Positions 1 to 10,571 of a stretch of 64,000 bases of DNA are shown here, piece after piece. The DNA lies in assembly GCF_003024515.2 (NCBI RefSeq), contig NZ_PYIX02000005.1:1-64000 (forward strand), in the 5' to 3' direction. Under the pieces are notes generated by a model, which was not told the DNA's origin, searched no databases, and saw only the letters and a program-made list of their open reading frames with translations. Positions within the stretch are counted from its first letter, which is position 1; every line of letters starts with the position of its first letter. The position numbers and the translations under genes were made by a program. The DNA is from Acinetobacter sichuanensis. GTDB taxonomy: Bacteria > Pseudomonadota > Gammaproteobacteria > Pseudomonadales > Moraxellaceae.

Positions 1-38
1 ATGTTTATTGTTCAGAATATGATGTGGTGATTAAATCA

Positions 39-308
39 ATGAAAATTATATATTGTATCGTTTTAGGTTTTACTTTGATACTTCTGGTTTTAAAATGGTT
101 TTCTATCTCAGAGCACTATATCTATTACATACGTTGGCAAAAGATGAATCAAATCAAGAATCATACTGATTGCCCTGAAACCTATATGTTAACAAAAAAA
201 CAAAGTGGGTTAAGAAATCAGGATTGGTTTGTAAAATATCCTTATTTTTATTCATTTAAGATGCAATTAATAGTAAAACTTCCAGAGCTAAATGAAATGT
301 GTATATGA
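39..308 (+). CDS. Small membrane-anchored hypothetical protein
   Basis: About 89 residues starting at the ATG at 39. The first ~22 residues are a hydrophobic segment after MKII, so this is probably a single-pass membrane or exported protein; the rest is polar with several Tyr, Lys and Trp. I do not recognise a family. The frame stays open to the left edge (in-frame GTG codons at 24 and 27), so a longer protein cut by the edge is possible. Another frame ends with a TGA at 28-30, which may be the tail of an upstream gene. Function unknown. Confidence 0.45.
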   Translation: MKIIYCIVLGFTLILLVLKWFSISEHYIYYIRWQKMNQIKNHTDCPETYMLTKKQSGLRNQDWFVKYPYFYSFKMQLIVKLPELNEMCI

Positions 309-366
309 AAGTGCAGGGCAACTTTAAAAAAGACAATAAAAAATGAAATTTAAACTGAAATTTGTA

Positions 367-372
367 TATAAT
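367..372 (+). promoter_or_regulatory. Probable -10 box of the guaB promoter
   Basis: A perfect TATAAT hexamer lies 30 bp before the guaB ATG, with a TG two bases upstream of it. No good -35 hexamer is visible at 16-18 bp, so this may act as an extended -10 type promoter. Confidence 0.4.
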
Positions 373-374
373 AG

Positions 375-1868
<1,494 letters not shown>

Positions 1869-1892
1869 TATTTTCGTGTAATTTTACATTTT

Positions 1893-1921
1893 AAAACCGC
1901 CATTTTATGGCGGTTTTTTTA
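1893..1921 (+). terminator. Rho-independent terminator after guaB
   Basis: A-tract, stem AAACCGCC / GGCGGTTT with a short ATTTTAT loop, then a run of T. It separates guaB from glmM. Confidence 0.9.
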
Positions 1922-1987
1922 TTTTGGTGTAAAGTAATGCGATTGAAAATCAACTGTTAAACAACACGATAAATAAGCGGGTAAAAA

Positions 1988-3322
1988 ATGAGTTATTTTG
2001 GTACAGACGGGATTCGAGGCAAATTTGGTGAACTCCCAATTACCCCAGAATTTGCATTAAAACTAGGATTTGCAGCAGGAAAAGTATTAAAGCAAATCAG
2101 TCCAAAAACTAAGCCTATTGTTGTTTTAGGTAAGGATACACGTCTTTCTGGTTATATTTTAGAAGCTGCATTACAAGCGGGTTTAAATGCTGCGGGTGTT
2201 TATGTACATTTGCTTGGACCATTACCTACGCCAGCGATTGCACATTTAACACGTGCTTTGCATGCCAATTTAGGTATTGTGATTTCGGCATCACATAATC
2301 CATATTTTGATAATGGAATTAAATTCTTTTCTGGTGAAGGTAAAAAACTACCTGATGCAATTCAAGAAGCGATTAACCAAGAATTAGAAAATGAAATAGT
2401 CATTGATGATAATGCAAACTTAGGAAAAAGTGTGCGCGTCAACGATGCAAATGGACGTTATATTGAGTTTTGTAAATCAACATTCCCATATCATTACAAC
2501 TTGCGCCATTTAAAAATTGTGGTGGATTGTGCGCATGGTGCAGCTTATAGCGTTGGACCTGCTGTTTTCCGTGAGTTGGGTGCAAAAGTTATAGCTTTAT
2601 ATAATGAACCAACAGGTTTAAATATTAATGAAGGTTGTGGCTCAACACATCCTGAAAAGTTACAAGCTGCTGTAGTTGAACATCAAGCTGATCTTGGTAT
2701 TGCTTTTGATGGTGATGCTGACCGTGTTGTCATGGTCGATCGTCATGGTAACCTGATTGATGGTGATCACATTTTGTATATCTTAGCGACTCAAGCCAAT
2801 ACTAAACCTGCTGGGATTGTGGGTACAGTGATGAGCAATATGGCGCTTGAACTCGCTTTAGAAAAAGCACAAGTCCCTTTTGTACGTGCCAAAGTGGGTG
2901 ACCGTTATGTATTACAAAATCTTGAAGAAAATAATTGGGTGATTGGTGGTGAGCCATCAGGACATATTTTGACTTTGGATAAGAGTACAACAGGTGACGC
3001 AATCATTGCCGCATTGCAAGTATTAACGGTTATGGTTGAACAAGATAAAGCTTTAGATGAGTTGGTTGCAGACTTTAAATTATTACCGAATGTTTTAGTG
3101 AATATTCGTTTAGAGCAAATGTTTGATCCTTTTGCAATTCCTGCATTAGTCGCAGAATTTGATCAAGTTGAAGCAAAACTTAAAGGGCGTGGTCGTATTT
3201 TGATTCGTAAGTCAGGGACTGAACCTGTTATTCGCGTCATGGTTGAAGGTGATAATCAGCAAGAAGTAACTGATTTAGCTAACCATTTGGCAGATCAAGT
3301 ACGTCAAAACGCTAAGGCTTAA
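1988..3322 (+). CDS. glmM: Phosphoglucosamine mutase
   Basis: 444 residues, the normal length. It converts glucosamine-6-phosphate to glucosamine-1-phosphate for UDP-GlcNAc, feeding peptidoglycan and LPS synthesis. The active-site loop SASHNP puts the phosphorylated Ser at residue 102, as in E. coli GlmM; the metal loop DGDADR, sugar loop GEPSGH and phosphate loop RKSGTEP are all present in order. It is followed 18 bp later by pdxH and then recJ in the same direction, which suggests one transcript. Confidence 0.97.
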   Translation: MSYFGTDGIRGKFGELPITPEFALKLGFAAGKVLKQISPKTKPIVVLGKDTRLSGYILEAALQAGLNAAGVYVHLLGPLPTPAIAHLTRALHANLGIVISASHNPYFDNGIKFFSGEGKKLPDAIQEAINQELENEIVIDDNANLGKSVRVNDANGRYIEFCKSTFPYHYNLRHLKIVVDCAHGAAYSVGPAVFRELGAKVIALYNEPTGLNINEGCGSTHPEKLQAAVVEHQADLGIAFDGDADRVVMVDRHGNLIDGDHILYILATQANTKPAGIVGTVMSNMALELALEKAQVPFVRAKVGDRYVLQNLEENNWVIGGEPSGHILTLDKSTTGDAIIAALQVLTVMVEQDKALDELVADFKLLPNVLVNIRLEQMFDPFAIPALVAEFDQVEAKLKGRGRILIRKSGTEPVIRVMVEGDNQQEVTDLANHLADQVRQNAKA

Positions 3323-3340
3323 TAGAAAAGAGGAAAGTTC

Positions 3341-3997
3341 ATGAGTGATGTAATTAAAGATTTAAGTGAGCTGCGTCTGACTTATCAAAAAGATGAACTG
3401 CATGAGGAAAATGTGGATATTTATCCACATGAGCAATTTCTTCAATGGTTTAACTCTGCTTTAAATGCAAATCTTCATGAACCTTATGCAATGTCACTGG
3501 CAACTGCGGACGGTCAAGGTCGTCCGCATGTACGCACTGTTTTGTTACGTGGTGCAACGCAAGATGGTTATGATTTTTATACCAATTATGACAGCCAAAA
3601 AGGTCTAGATTTAGCTGCAAATCCTTATGCAGAAATTTTATTTTATTGGTCTGAATTAGAGCGACAAATTCGTATTAGTGGTCGAGTGACTCGGATTTCT
3701 GAACAGGAATCAACAGACTATTATCATAAACGACCTCGTGACAGCCAAATTGCAGCACATATCAGTACGCCACAAAGTGGGGTGATTGCAAGCCGTGAGT
3801 TATTACAACAACGCTTTCAAGACTTACATGATCGGGTTGAACAACAAAATGAATTAGCCAAACCAGAATTTTGGGGTGGTTATCGTTTACAACCCGATCA
3901 TTATGAGTTTTGGCAAGGTCGCCCAAATCGTTTACATGATCGTTTGATTTATAAAAAAGAAAATAGTCTCTGGACTTTACAACGTTTGATGCCGTAA
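3341..3997 (+). CDS. pdxH: Pyridoxine/pyridoxamine 5'-phosphate oxidase
   Basis: 218 residues. An FMN enzyme that oxidises PNP or PMP to pyridoxal 5'-phosphate. The segment RPHVRTVLLRG and the C-terminal W-Q-G-R-P-N-R-L-H-D-R signature are the family hallmarks for FMN and substrate binding. An AGAGGAAAG ribosome site precedes the ATG. The stop codon abuts the recJ start, so translation is probably coupled. Confidence 0.96.
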   Translation: MSDVIKDLSELRLTYQKDELHEENVDIYPHEQFLQWFNSALNANLHEPYAMSLATADGQGRPHVRTVLLRGATQDGYDFYTNYDSQKGLDLAANPYAEILFYWSELERQIRISGRVTRISEQESTDYYHKRPRDSQIAAHISTPQSGVIASRELLQQRFQDLHDRVEQQNELAKPEFWGGYRLQPDHYEFWQGRPNRLHDRLIYKKENSLWTLQRLMP

Positions 3998-5701
3998 ATG
4001 TCAAAAATTAAAATTCAACAACGCCCCTTTATCACACGCCCTGAAAATTTTCAGGGCGTCTCCTCATTTGTTGCCGATATTTTGGCACGCCGTGGTGTGC
4101 AATCTGAACAAGAGCTAGAGTTAAAATTAAAGTATTTACTTGCACCGACGATGAAAGGTCTTGATCAAGCCATTCACATTATTGATCAAGCAATTGATGC
4201 ACAGAAAAAAATCGTTATTGTTGGCGATTATGATGCCGATGGTGCAACCAGTACAGCCTTGATGATTCTTGCTCTGACTGAAATGGGCGCGAATGTTAAT
4301 TATCTAGTCCCTGACCGTTTTAAATATGGTTATGGCTTAACACCAAAAATTGCTGATTTAGCTTTTGAAATGTATCGACCTGATTTGTTAATCACGGTTG
4401 ATAATGGAATCTCGAGCCATGCGGGCGTAGCACAAGCGCAAGCCCATGCTATGCAAGTCATTATTACAGATCATCATTTAACGATGAAAGAAACGCCACA
4501 AGCAGAGGCGGTGGTCAATCCAAATCAATTAGGTTGTGAATTTCCAAGTAAAGCTTTGGCAGGTGTCGGCGTTGCATTTTATTTACTGGCAAATTTAAGT
4601 AGTTATCGTGCAAAGTTAGCTAAATCCACTGCAAAAATGTCGCAATATTTAGACTTGGTTGCATTAGGTACTTATGCTGATGTTGCAAGTTTAGACTATA
4701 ACAACCGAATTTTGGTTGATGCAGGATTAAAGCGGATCCAGCAAAATCAGTGCCGTGTTGGCATCAGTGCATTATTGGATATTGCAGGGCGAGATCCTGC
4801 CCAGTTACAAGCATCGGATTTGGGTTTTGTTCTTGGTCCACGTATCAATGCTGCTGGACGCATGGAAACTATGGACATTGGTATTGAATGTCTGTTAGCA
4901 ACGGACATGCAAAGTGCTTATGCTTTGGCACAGCAGTTAAATGATTTAAATCTTGAACGCCGTCAAGTCGAGTCACAAATTAAGCAAGAAGCTTTGCTTG
5001 AAATTGAAAAATTACAGTTTGATCAAACCAATTTACCTGTAGCCTTAGTGTTGTTTGAAGAACATTGGCATCAAGGTGTGATTGGGATTGTCGCTGGACG
5101 CTTAAAAGAACAATTCCATCGACCAAGTATCGTCTTTGCAGCAGATAAAGATGGGCTTCATATCAAAGGTTCGGCACGTTCTATTGATGGTATTCATATT
5201 CGAGACTGTATTGAAAAAGTGGCAGAGCAGCATCCTCACTTGGTCAGTTTTTTTGGTGGTCATGCGGCAGCAGCAGGTTTGACGATCAAAAAACAGCATT
5301 TTGAAGAATTTAAACAAGTTTTTAATCAACTCATTGCCCAATCTGATGCTGAGTTATTTCAAGCAACTTTATGGACAGATGGCGAATTAGCTGCGCAAGA
5401 CTTTCAGATTCATACTGTAAATTTGCTAGAAAATTTAGGTCCTTGGGGGCATAAATTTCCTGCTCCAATTTTTGAAGGTCAGTTTAAGGTCGTGGAGCAT
5501 CGTTGGCTAAAAGAAGTGCATTTGAAGTTAAAGGTCGCTTTACAAGATGGACGATGTGTTGATGCGATTGCTTTTAATGCACGAGATAAATTTCAGTTTG
5601 ATTCTACACAAGAAAAAGTTCATCTTGTTTATGAACTAGATAAAAATCAATTTAATGGAAATGTAAGTTTACAACTTAGAATTTTGCATTTAATGCATTG
5701 A
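3998..5701 (+). CDS. recJ: Single-stranded-DNA-specific exonuclease RecJ
   Basis: 567 residues. A 5'-to-3' ssDNA exonuclease used in RecF-pathway recombination, mismatch repair and base excision repair. DHH-superfamily motifs are visible: DYDADG (residues 77-82) and the signature DHH at 158-160; the DHHA1 domain with FGGHAAAAG follows, and a C-terminal OB-like region ends the protein. The ATG directly follows the pdxH stop with no gap. A bidirectional terminator lies just downstream. Confidence 0.95.
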   Translation: MSKIKIQQRPFITRPENFQGVSSFVADILARRGVQSEQELELKLKYLLAPTMKGLDQAIHIIDQAIDAQKKIVIVGDYDADGATSTALMILALTEMGANVNYLVPDRFKYGYGLTPKIADLAFEMYRPDLLITVDNGISSHAGVAQAQAHAMQVIITDHHLTMKETPQAEAVVNPNQLGCEFPSKALAGVGVAFYLLANLSSYRAKLAKSTAKMSQYLDLVALGTYADVASLDYNNRILVDAGLKRIQQNQCRVGISALLDIAGRDPAQLQASDLGFVLGPRINAAGRMETMDIGIECLLATDMQSAYALAQQLNDLNLERRQVESQIKQEALLEIEKLQFDQTNLPVALVLFEEHWHQGVIGIVAGRLKEQFHRPSIVFAADKDGLHIKGSARSIDGIHIRDCIEKVAEQHPHLVSFFGGHAAAAGLTIKKQHFEEFKQVFNQLIAQSDAELFQATLWTDGELAAQDFQIHTVNLLENLGPWGHKFPAPIFEGQFKVVEHRWLKEVHLKLKVALQDGRCVDAIAFNARDKFQFDSTQEKVHLVYELDKNQFNGNVSLQLRILHLMH

Positions 5702-5716
5702 TTTGATATAAAAATA

Positions 5717-5746
5717 AAAAACCACTCATATTGAGCGGTTTTTTAT
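5717..5746. terminator. Bidirectional terminator between recJ and a porin gene
   Basis: A-rich run, stem ACCACTCA / TGAGCGGT (one G-T pair), T-rich run. It can serve recJ on the plus strand and the convergent porin gene on the minus strand. Confidence 0.75.
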
Positions 5747-5762
5747 TTGTGATCTATGCAGC

Positions 5763-6533
5763 TTAGAAACGATAGCCTGCACGTACACCATAAGTATTAT
5801 AGTCATCACCAAAACCAACACGACCTTCAACACTTACATTTTGATTTAAGAATTTCTTAGCAGAAACACCGAATTCATCACGTTCTGTTAAGTCATTGTT
5901 GTAGTAATCAGCACCAACACTTAAAGTTTTATCTAGGTATAAATCACCACGAACTCGATATTCGTCTAAATCACCAAATGCACCAAATGCTTCAAAGTTT
6001 GCATCATATTGACCCACTTGAGTAACATATTTGGCACGAACTGTTGGATCTACACCATCATCGCCATGTTTTGCATCATAGCCTGTTAAACCTAAAGCAA
6101 GTAATAAACCTGGTGCTGGTAAGTAACCGACTTCAGCGCCGTAAGTTGTTACTTTAGAGTCAATCGGTGTGTTGTCTACTTCAAGTTCATCACGACCTAC
6201 ACGACCACTGACATAAAAGTCACTGCCTGGCACATAATATTCAATGCCTGCACCATATTGCGTATCTTTTACACCATCGTTATCTGCATAACCGACATTG
6301 GCTTTTACATTACTTGCGCGGTCAAGGAAGGCTGCCTCATTTAAAGGTGAATTACGTGTTTGTACTGGGTTAAAATAATAAGTTCCATCTACACCAAATT
6401 GATGAGTTGCATCAAAATCATCCCAATCAGTATAAGTATAAGAACCACCTACTTCTGCTTGATAAGCATTTGCAGCACCTGAAACTGCAATCGCTGATAG
6501 TGCGATTGCTGAAGCTAACGCTAGTTTTTTCAT
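5763..6533 (-). CDS. Outer membrane porin of the Omp33-36 family (paralogue 1)
   Basis: 256 residues with a clear signal peptide cut after GAANA. Alternating beta-strand pattern and a C-terminal aromatic ending (GYRF) indicate a small outer membrane barrel. The segment SPLNEAAFL is shared with the next gene (6844-7692) and with the Omp33-36 gene at 29412-30284, so the three are paralogues of the putative porin family. A strong AGGGGAG ribosome site precedes the ATG. The substrate is not predictable. It lies in tandem with paralogue 2, but a 310-bp gap with its own promoter suggests separate transcription. Confidence 0.85.
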   Translation of the reverse strand: MKKLALASAIALSAIAVSGAANAYQAEVGGSYTYTDWDDFDATHQFGVDGTYYFNPVQTRNSPLNEAAFLDRASNVKANVGYADNDGVKDTQYGAGIEYYVPGSDFYVSGRVGRDELEVDNTPIDSKVTTYGAEVGYLPAPGLLLALGLTGYDAKHGDDGVDPTVRAKYVTQVGQYDANFEAFGAFGDLDEYRVRGDLYLDKTLSVGADYYNNDLTERDEFGVSAKKFLNQNVSVEGRVGFGDDYNTYGVRAGYRF

Positions 6534-6594
6534 GGATTCTTCTCCCCTCTGAAATATGATTTCATTCGTGTTTTAAATCTTTTGTTACAACTTC

Positions 6595-6622
6595 AGTCTA
6601 AGGGAAATAAAAAGCGCGTCAA
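6595..6622 (-). promoter_or_regulatory. Promoter of porin paralogue 1
   Basis: On the minus strand TTGACG and TAGACT are separated by 16 bp, about 60 bp before the start codon. The spacing and both hexamers are close to sigma70 consensus. Confidence 0.6.
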
Positions 6623-6843
6623 TCACTGCAAAGTAACAGAACTGTAATGTTGGTAATTTTGTGTAAAATTGCAACACTAATTATTTGATTTTTAAACAAT
6701 AAAAACATTGTTTTGTTTTATTAAAATTGTGTGAATATTATGAATAATCTTGATATTTAGGTAAAAAATAAGAGAAAAGTGTAATTAAAAAGCACCTCAT
6801 GTATGAAATGCTTCGATATTTTATCTAAATCATTCTTATATTT
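6623..6843. other. Intergenic stretch between the two porin genes
   Basis: AT-rich and without a credible coding frame. Apart from the promoter at 6595-6622 it holds only a weak hairpin near 6790-6815 (AAGCA / TGCTT) that could end the transcript of the upstream porin gene. Confidence 0.5.
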
Positions 6844-7692
6844 TTAGAAGCGGTAAGTTGCATTTACATGAACGCCTTGCAAGTCATCACCAAAACAAAC
6901 TTCACCTCCAAGCGCTAAGTTTTGGTTGATGAAATATTGTGAACGTACTGAGAAAAAATCAATATTACTGTGATTATCATCTTGTAGTGTGTAGCTTGCA
7001 CCTAAGCTAAAAGCGTAATTAAAATAATAATCTGTAGCTAAGGTAAATTGGTCTAGATCACCAAAAGTACCCTCAGCTTCAACGTTTAAATATTGTCCAC
7101 TTTGCCCAAGGGAAGTAACATATTTTGCTTTTAGAGCAAGATTGGCTTGGTCATCTTCATCTGTTGTATAACCATCAACACCAGCCGCAAGTAATAAATT
7201 ACTGACTGGCATAAAGCCGACCAATGCACGATAGGTTGTTACATCAACGTCGTGAGTATATTTCTCTTTTCCACCATTTACATGTGCAACAGTTTGATCT
7301 TGAAGTTGGCTATAACCAATTTCACCATTCACATAAAATTGCTGATAAAAATATTCTAAACCACCCACAACAGAATGAATATCACGTTCACTTTTGGCAA
7401 TCGCATTATGAGCACCAAACATATCAATATAATTTTCACTTTCTAGAAAATTATAGCGATATGTGCCATAGAGATTACTTACGTTTCCTAAAAAAGCAGC
7501 TTCATTTAGAGGAGCACTTTTCGTTTGTACTGGCGAAAAATAGAATGTCGCTTTGGCATCAAGCTGATGGTCGGTTTTGGTAAAATCATCATCATGATTT
7601 AAATAGGTAAAGCCACCCTCAATTTGAGCATCATAAGCAAAACTAGACATAGTGAGTGTTGCTAAAGTACAAGCGATGAATACACGTTTCAT
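6844..7692 (-). CDS. Outer membrane porin of the Omp33-36 family (paralogue 2)
   Basis: 282 residues: signal peptide to about residue 19 (SSFA|YDAQ), then a beta-barrel-like body ending in TYRF. It shares APLNEAAFL and LDAKATFYFSPVQTK with paralogue 1 and the same GFGDD-type turn before the last strand (here CFGDD, which places an unusual single Cys near the C-terminus). Probably produced by duplication and divergence of a small porin. Cargo unknown. Confidence 0.82.
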   Translation of the reverse strand: MKRVFIACTLATLTMSSFAYDAQIEGGFTYLNHDDDFTKTDHQLDAKATFYFSPVQTKSAPLNEAAFLGNVSNLYGTYRYNFLESENYIDMFGAHNAIAKSERDIHSVVGGLEYFYQQFYVNGEIGYSQLQDQTVAHVNGGKEKYTHDVDVTTYRALVGFMPVSNLLLAAGVDGYTTDEDDQANLALKAKYVTSLGQSGQYLNVEAEGTFGDLDQFTLATDYYFNYAFSLGASYTLQDDNHSNIDFFSVRSQYFINQNLALGGEVCFGDDLQGVHVNATYRF

Positions 7693-7879
7693 GAATTCCC
7701 CATTAAGTTTAGATTATTGTTGTTTAAGAAAATTGTCATAAATAATGAGCGTGAATTGTTCGTAGAATATTCATTTTGGTCAATACCGTTGTCGGACAGA
7801 AACGCAAATTCTTATCTTTTATTGACTCTGTGGTAGAATGCCTGCGAATTAAACATTATTAACTGTGAGATGAAAGCGC

Positions 7880-8975
7880 GTGGAAATTAATCCTTATCTA
7901 ATACAGCTAAAAGACTTAAACGACCGTGGTCAAACACTACGGGGGTATCTTTGACTACGATCTAAAGAAAGAGCGTTTAGAAGAGGTACTTCGCGAACTA
8001 GAAGACCCTGCCATCTGGAATGATCAGAGCCGTGCGCAGGCGATGGCAAAAGAAAAAGGCGAGCTTGAAAACGTCATTAATGTACTTGAAGGCTTAGCGA
8101 CTCAGTTAGAAGATGCTCAGGCAATGCTTGACCTTGCTGTTGAAGCTGAGGATGAAAGCTTGCTTGCCGATGTTCAGGCTGAATTGACCTCGGCTGAAGA
8201 AGAATTGGCAAAACTTGAATTCCGCCGTATGTTCAGTAACCCAATGGACCCGAACCCATGTTATGTGGAAATTCAGGCGGGTTCTGGCGGTACAGAAGCA
8301 CAGGACTGGGCGTCAATGTTATTACGTATGTATATGCGCTGGATTGAACGTCATGGCTTTAAAGCCGAACTGATGGAAGAATCGGATGGTGATGTGGCAG
8401 GGATTAAATCTGCAACCATTCGTGTTGAAGGTGAATATGCCTATGGTTGGTTACGTACCGAATCGGGCGTACATCGTTTAGTACGTAAGTCACCGTTTGA
8501 CTCAGGTAACCGTCGTCATACCTCATTCTCAGCAGTATTCGTTTCACCTGAAGTCGATGACAATATTGAAATTGATATTAACCCTGCCGATGTGCGCACA
8601 GATACCTACCGTGCATCAGGGGCAGGTGGTCAGCACATTAACAAAACTGACTCTGCGGTACGTTTAACGCATGCGCCAACAGGCATCGTGGTGGCGTGTC
8701 AGAACCAACGTTCACAACATGCCAACCGTGACCATGCATGGAAACAGTTACGTGCAAAATTGTATGAACTGGAAATGAGTAAACGTAACGAGGCAGCACA
8801 AGCACTTGAAGACTCTAAGTCTGATATTGGTTGGGGCAGTCAGATTCGTTCGTATGTATTGGATGATTCACGTATTAAAGACTTACGTACAGGCGTGGAA
8901 AATTCCAACACAGGTGCGGTTCTTGATGGTGATCTGGATAAATTTATTGAAGCGAGCTTAAAGCAAGGGCTTTAA
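7880..8975 (+). CDS. prfB: Peptide chain release factor 2, programmed +1 frameshift
   Basis: RF2 recognises UGA and UAA and triggers peptide release. The true gene starts at GTG 7880 and runs 24 codons to an in-frame TGA at 7952-7954; translation continues by +1 shift at CTT-TGA-C, giving join(7880..7951,7953..8975) and 364 residues. The shift site has the classical internal Shine-Dalgarno GGGGG (7941-7945) just upstream of CTTTGAC. The tripeptide SPF (anticodon mimic) and the catalytic GGQ at residues 249-251 are present. A plain frame reading would start wrongly at 7926. RF2 level is autoregulated by this frameshift. Confidence 0.96.
7941..7955 (+). promoter_or_regulatory. RF2 programmed frameshift site
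   Basis: Internal Shine-Dalgarno GGGGG, then CTT TGA C. This is the conserved bacterial RF2 autoregulatory element: low RF2 leaves the ribosome paused at TGA and favours the +1 shift. Confidence 0.95.
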
Positions 8976-9025
8976 TCGCTGAAATTAAATTTTGATAAAA
9001 AGCAAAGCATTATCTGCATGTTTAC

Positions 9026-9078
9026 AATATATCTAAAATAATCGATATTAAAATCGAAAAAATACGATATATTGAGTT
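9026..9078. promoter_or_regulatory. Inverted repeats before the ArsR-type regulator gene
   Basis: Two nested inverted repeats: outer arms AATATATC and GATATATT, and an inner TCGAT / ATCGA pair around ATTAAA. Such AT-rich dyads are typical ArsR-family operators, so autoregulation is likely; this is inference. Confidence 0.4.
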
Positions 9079-9137
9079 TAACGATGCTGGGTAATGCTTT
9101 GTTGTGAATTTGAATGTGTCTGATACGAGTTATAAGT

Positions 9138-9437
9138 ATGGATATTGATTTAATTTCTAAAGCTTTGGCAAATCCGACTCGACGGCAGATCTTGGCGTGG
9201 TTGAAAAACCCACAGCAATATTTGTGTGAAGAGCAGTGCGGAGGCTTTAGTCGTGGGGTCTGTGCAGGGAATATCGAAAAACTCGGTAAGGTCTCACAAT
9301 CCACCATGTCAAATCATTTGTCTGTGTTACAACAGTCAGGTCTAATTCAGGCTGAAAAATACGGTCAATGGTCTTATTTTTCTCGCAATGAAACCCTTAT
9401 TCAGCAATATATTGAACATTTACAGCAAGCACTGTAA
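9138..9437 (+). CDS. ArsR-family transcriptional regulator, cysteine-bearing
   Basis: About 99 residues from the ATG at 9138 (an ATG at 9114 would add eight residues). A winged helix-turn-helix is clear: the N-terminal ALANPTRRQIL motif and the recognition helix QSTMSNHLSVLQQSGL. Cys residues at 30, 34 and 42 lie just before the recognition helix, a position that could sense metals or electrophiles. It sits 50 bp upstream of an old yellow enzyme gene in the same direction, which it probably controls. The ligand is not known. Confidence 0.82.
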   Translation: MDIDLISKALANPTRRQILAWLKNPQQYLCEEQCGGFSRGVCAGNIEKLGKVSQSTMSNHLSVLQQSGLIQAEKYGQWSYFSRNETLIQQYIEHLQQAL

Positions 9438-9487
9438 GACTCAGCAGAGGCTGAGATTCTCTCTCTTTGGTGCTGAATGAGGCAAAA

Positions 9488-10561
9488 ATGGCTGAACTAA
9501 ATTCTCCGCTTATTTTAGGCGATTTACACCTTAAAAACCGTGTCATCATGGCACCATTAACCCGCAGTCGTGCGACCGTAGACCGTGTTCCAACCGCAAT
9601 GATGGCAGAGTACTATGCTCAAAGAGCAAGTGCAGGTTTAATCATTTCTGAAGCGACGGTGATTTCTGAACAAGCCAACGGTTATTTAAACACGCCAGGA
9701 TTATTCACTGATGCTCAGGTTGAAGGCTGGAAGCTGACCACGCAGGCAGTACATGACAAAGGTGGTTTGATTGTTGCTCAACTTTGGCATGTCGGGCGTG
9801 TTTCACATCCTGATCTATTGGGTGGTGAAACGCCTGTTTCTGCAAGTGCGGTACAGCAGGCAGGGCAAGTCAGTTTACTGCGTCCAAAACGTGATTATGT
9901 AGCTCCACGTCCTTTGGAAATTGCTGAAATTAAAAGTATTGTTGAACAATATAAACAGGCTGCAATTCGTGCCAAAGACGCAGGATTTGATGGTGTGGAA
10001 CTCCATGCTGCCAATGGCTATTTGATCGATCAGTTTTTACAGAGCAAAACCAATCAGCGTGATGATGAATATGGTGGTTCTGTGGAAAACCGCGCTCGCT
10101 TATTGCTAGAAGTGACCGATGCATTGATCGAAGTGTGGGGTGCAGGTCGTGTAGGTGTGCATTTGGCACCGCGTGGTGATGAACATGATATGGGTGATGC
10201 TGATCCACGTGAAACATTTGGCTATGCCTTAGAGCAGTTGGGTCAACGTAAAATTGGCTTCTTCTTTACTCGTGAATATCTGGCAGATGACAGCATTAGT
10301 GATGAGCTAAAACAGCGTTCAGGCGGTGTGCCATACATTGCCAATATGAAGTTAAGCCGTGCAGATGCCATTGAGCTGTTAGCCTCAGGCAAAGCCGATG
10401 CCGTGTCTTTTGGTAAAGCCTATATTGCCAACCCTGATCTATATGAACGCCTACTTCAGGATGCACCTTTGAATGAACTGGTATTTGAAAATATGATCGG
10501 TTCACAAACAGCAGAAGGCTATATTGATTATCCTGCTTTAGAAGTAGAGCATAGTGCTTAA
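9488..10561 (+). CDS. Old yellow enzyme family alkene reductase (NemA/XenB-like)
   Basis: 357 residues from the ATG at 9488, which has a GAGG ribosome site; TTG and GTG codons at 9467 and 9470 lack one. An FMN TIM-barrel oxidoreductase that uses NAD(P)H to reduce activated C=C bonds, nitroesters or electrophiles. Visible marks are APLTRSR near the N-terminus, the substrate-binding HAANGYLIDQFL with the His-Asn pair, and EYGGSVENRARLLLEV. The HLAPRGDEHDMGD segment resembles XenB-type xenobiotic reductases. Pairing with a Cys-bearing ArsR regulator suggests induction by reactive electrophiles. Confidence 0.88.
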   Translation: MAELNSPLILGDLHLKNRVIMAPLTRSRATVDRVPTAMMAEYYAQRASAGLIISEATVISEQANGYLNTPGLFTDAQVEGWKLTTQAVHDKGGLIVAQLWHVGRVSHPDLLGGETPVSASAVQQAGQVSLLRPKRDYVAPRPLEIAEIKSIVEQYKQAAIRAKDAGFDGVELHAANGYLIDQFLQSKTNQRDDEYGGSVENRARLLLEVTDALIEVWGAGRVGVHLAPRGDEHDMGDADPRETFGYALEQLGQRKIGFFFTREYLADDSISDELKQRSGGVPYIANMKLSRADAIELLASGKADAVSFGKAYIANPDLYERLLQDAPLNELVFENMIGSQTAEGYIDYPALEVEHSA

Positions 10562-10571
10562 ACTTGATTAC

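Noticed and set aside
7926..8975. RF2 starting at GTG 7926 as a plain uninterrupted gene
   Set aside because: The conserved upstream 24 codons, internal Shine-Dalgarno and CTT-TGA-C shift site show the real start is 7880 with a +1 frameshift.
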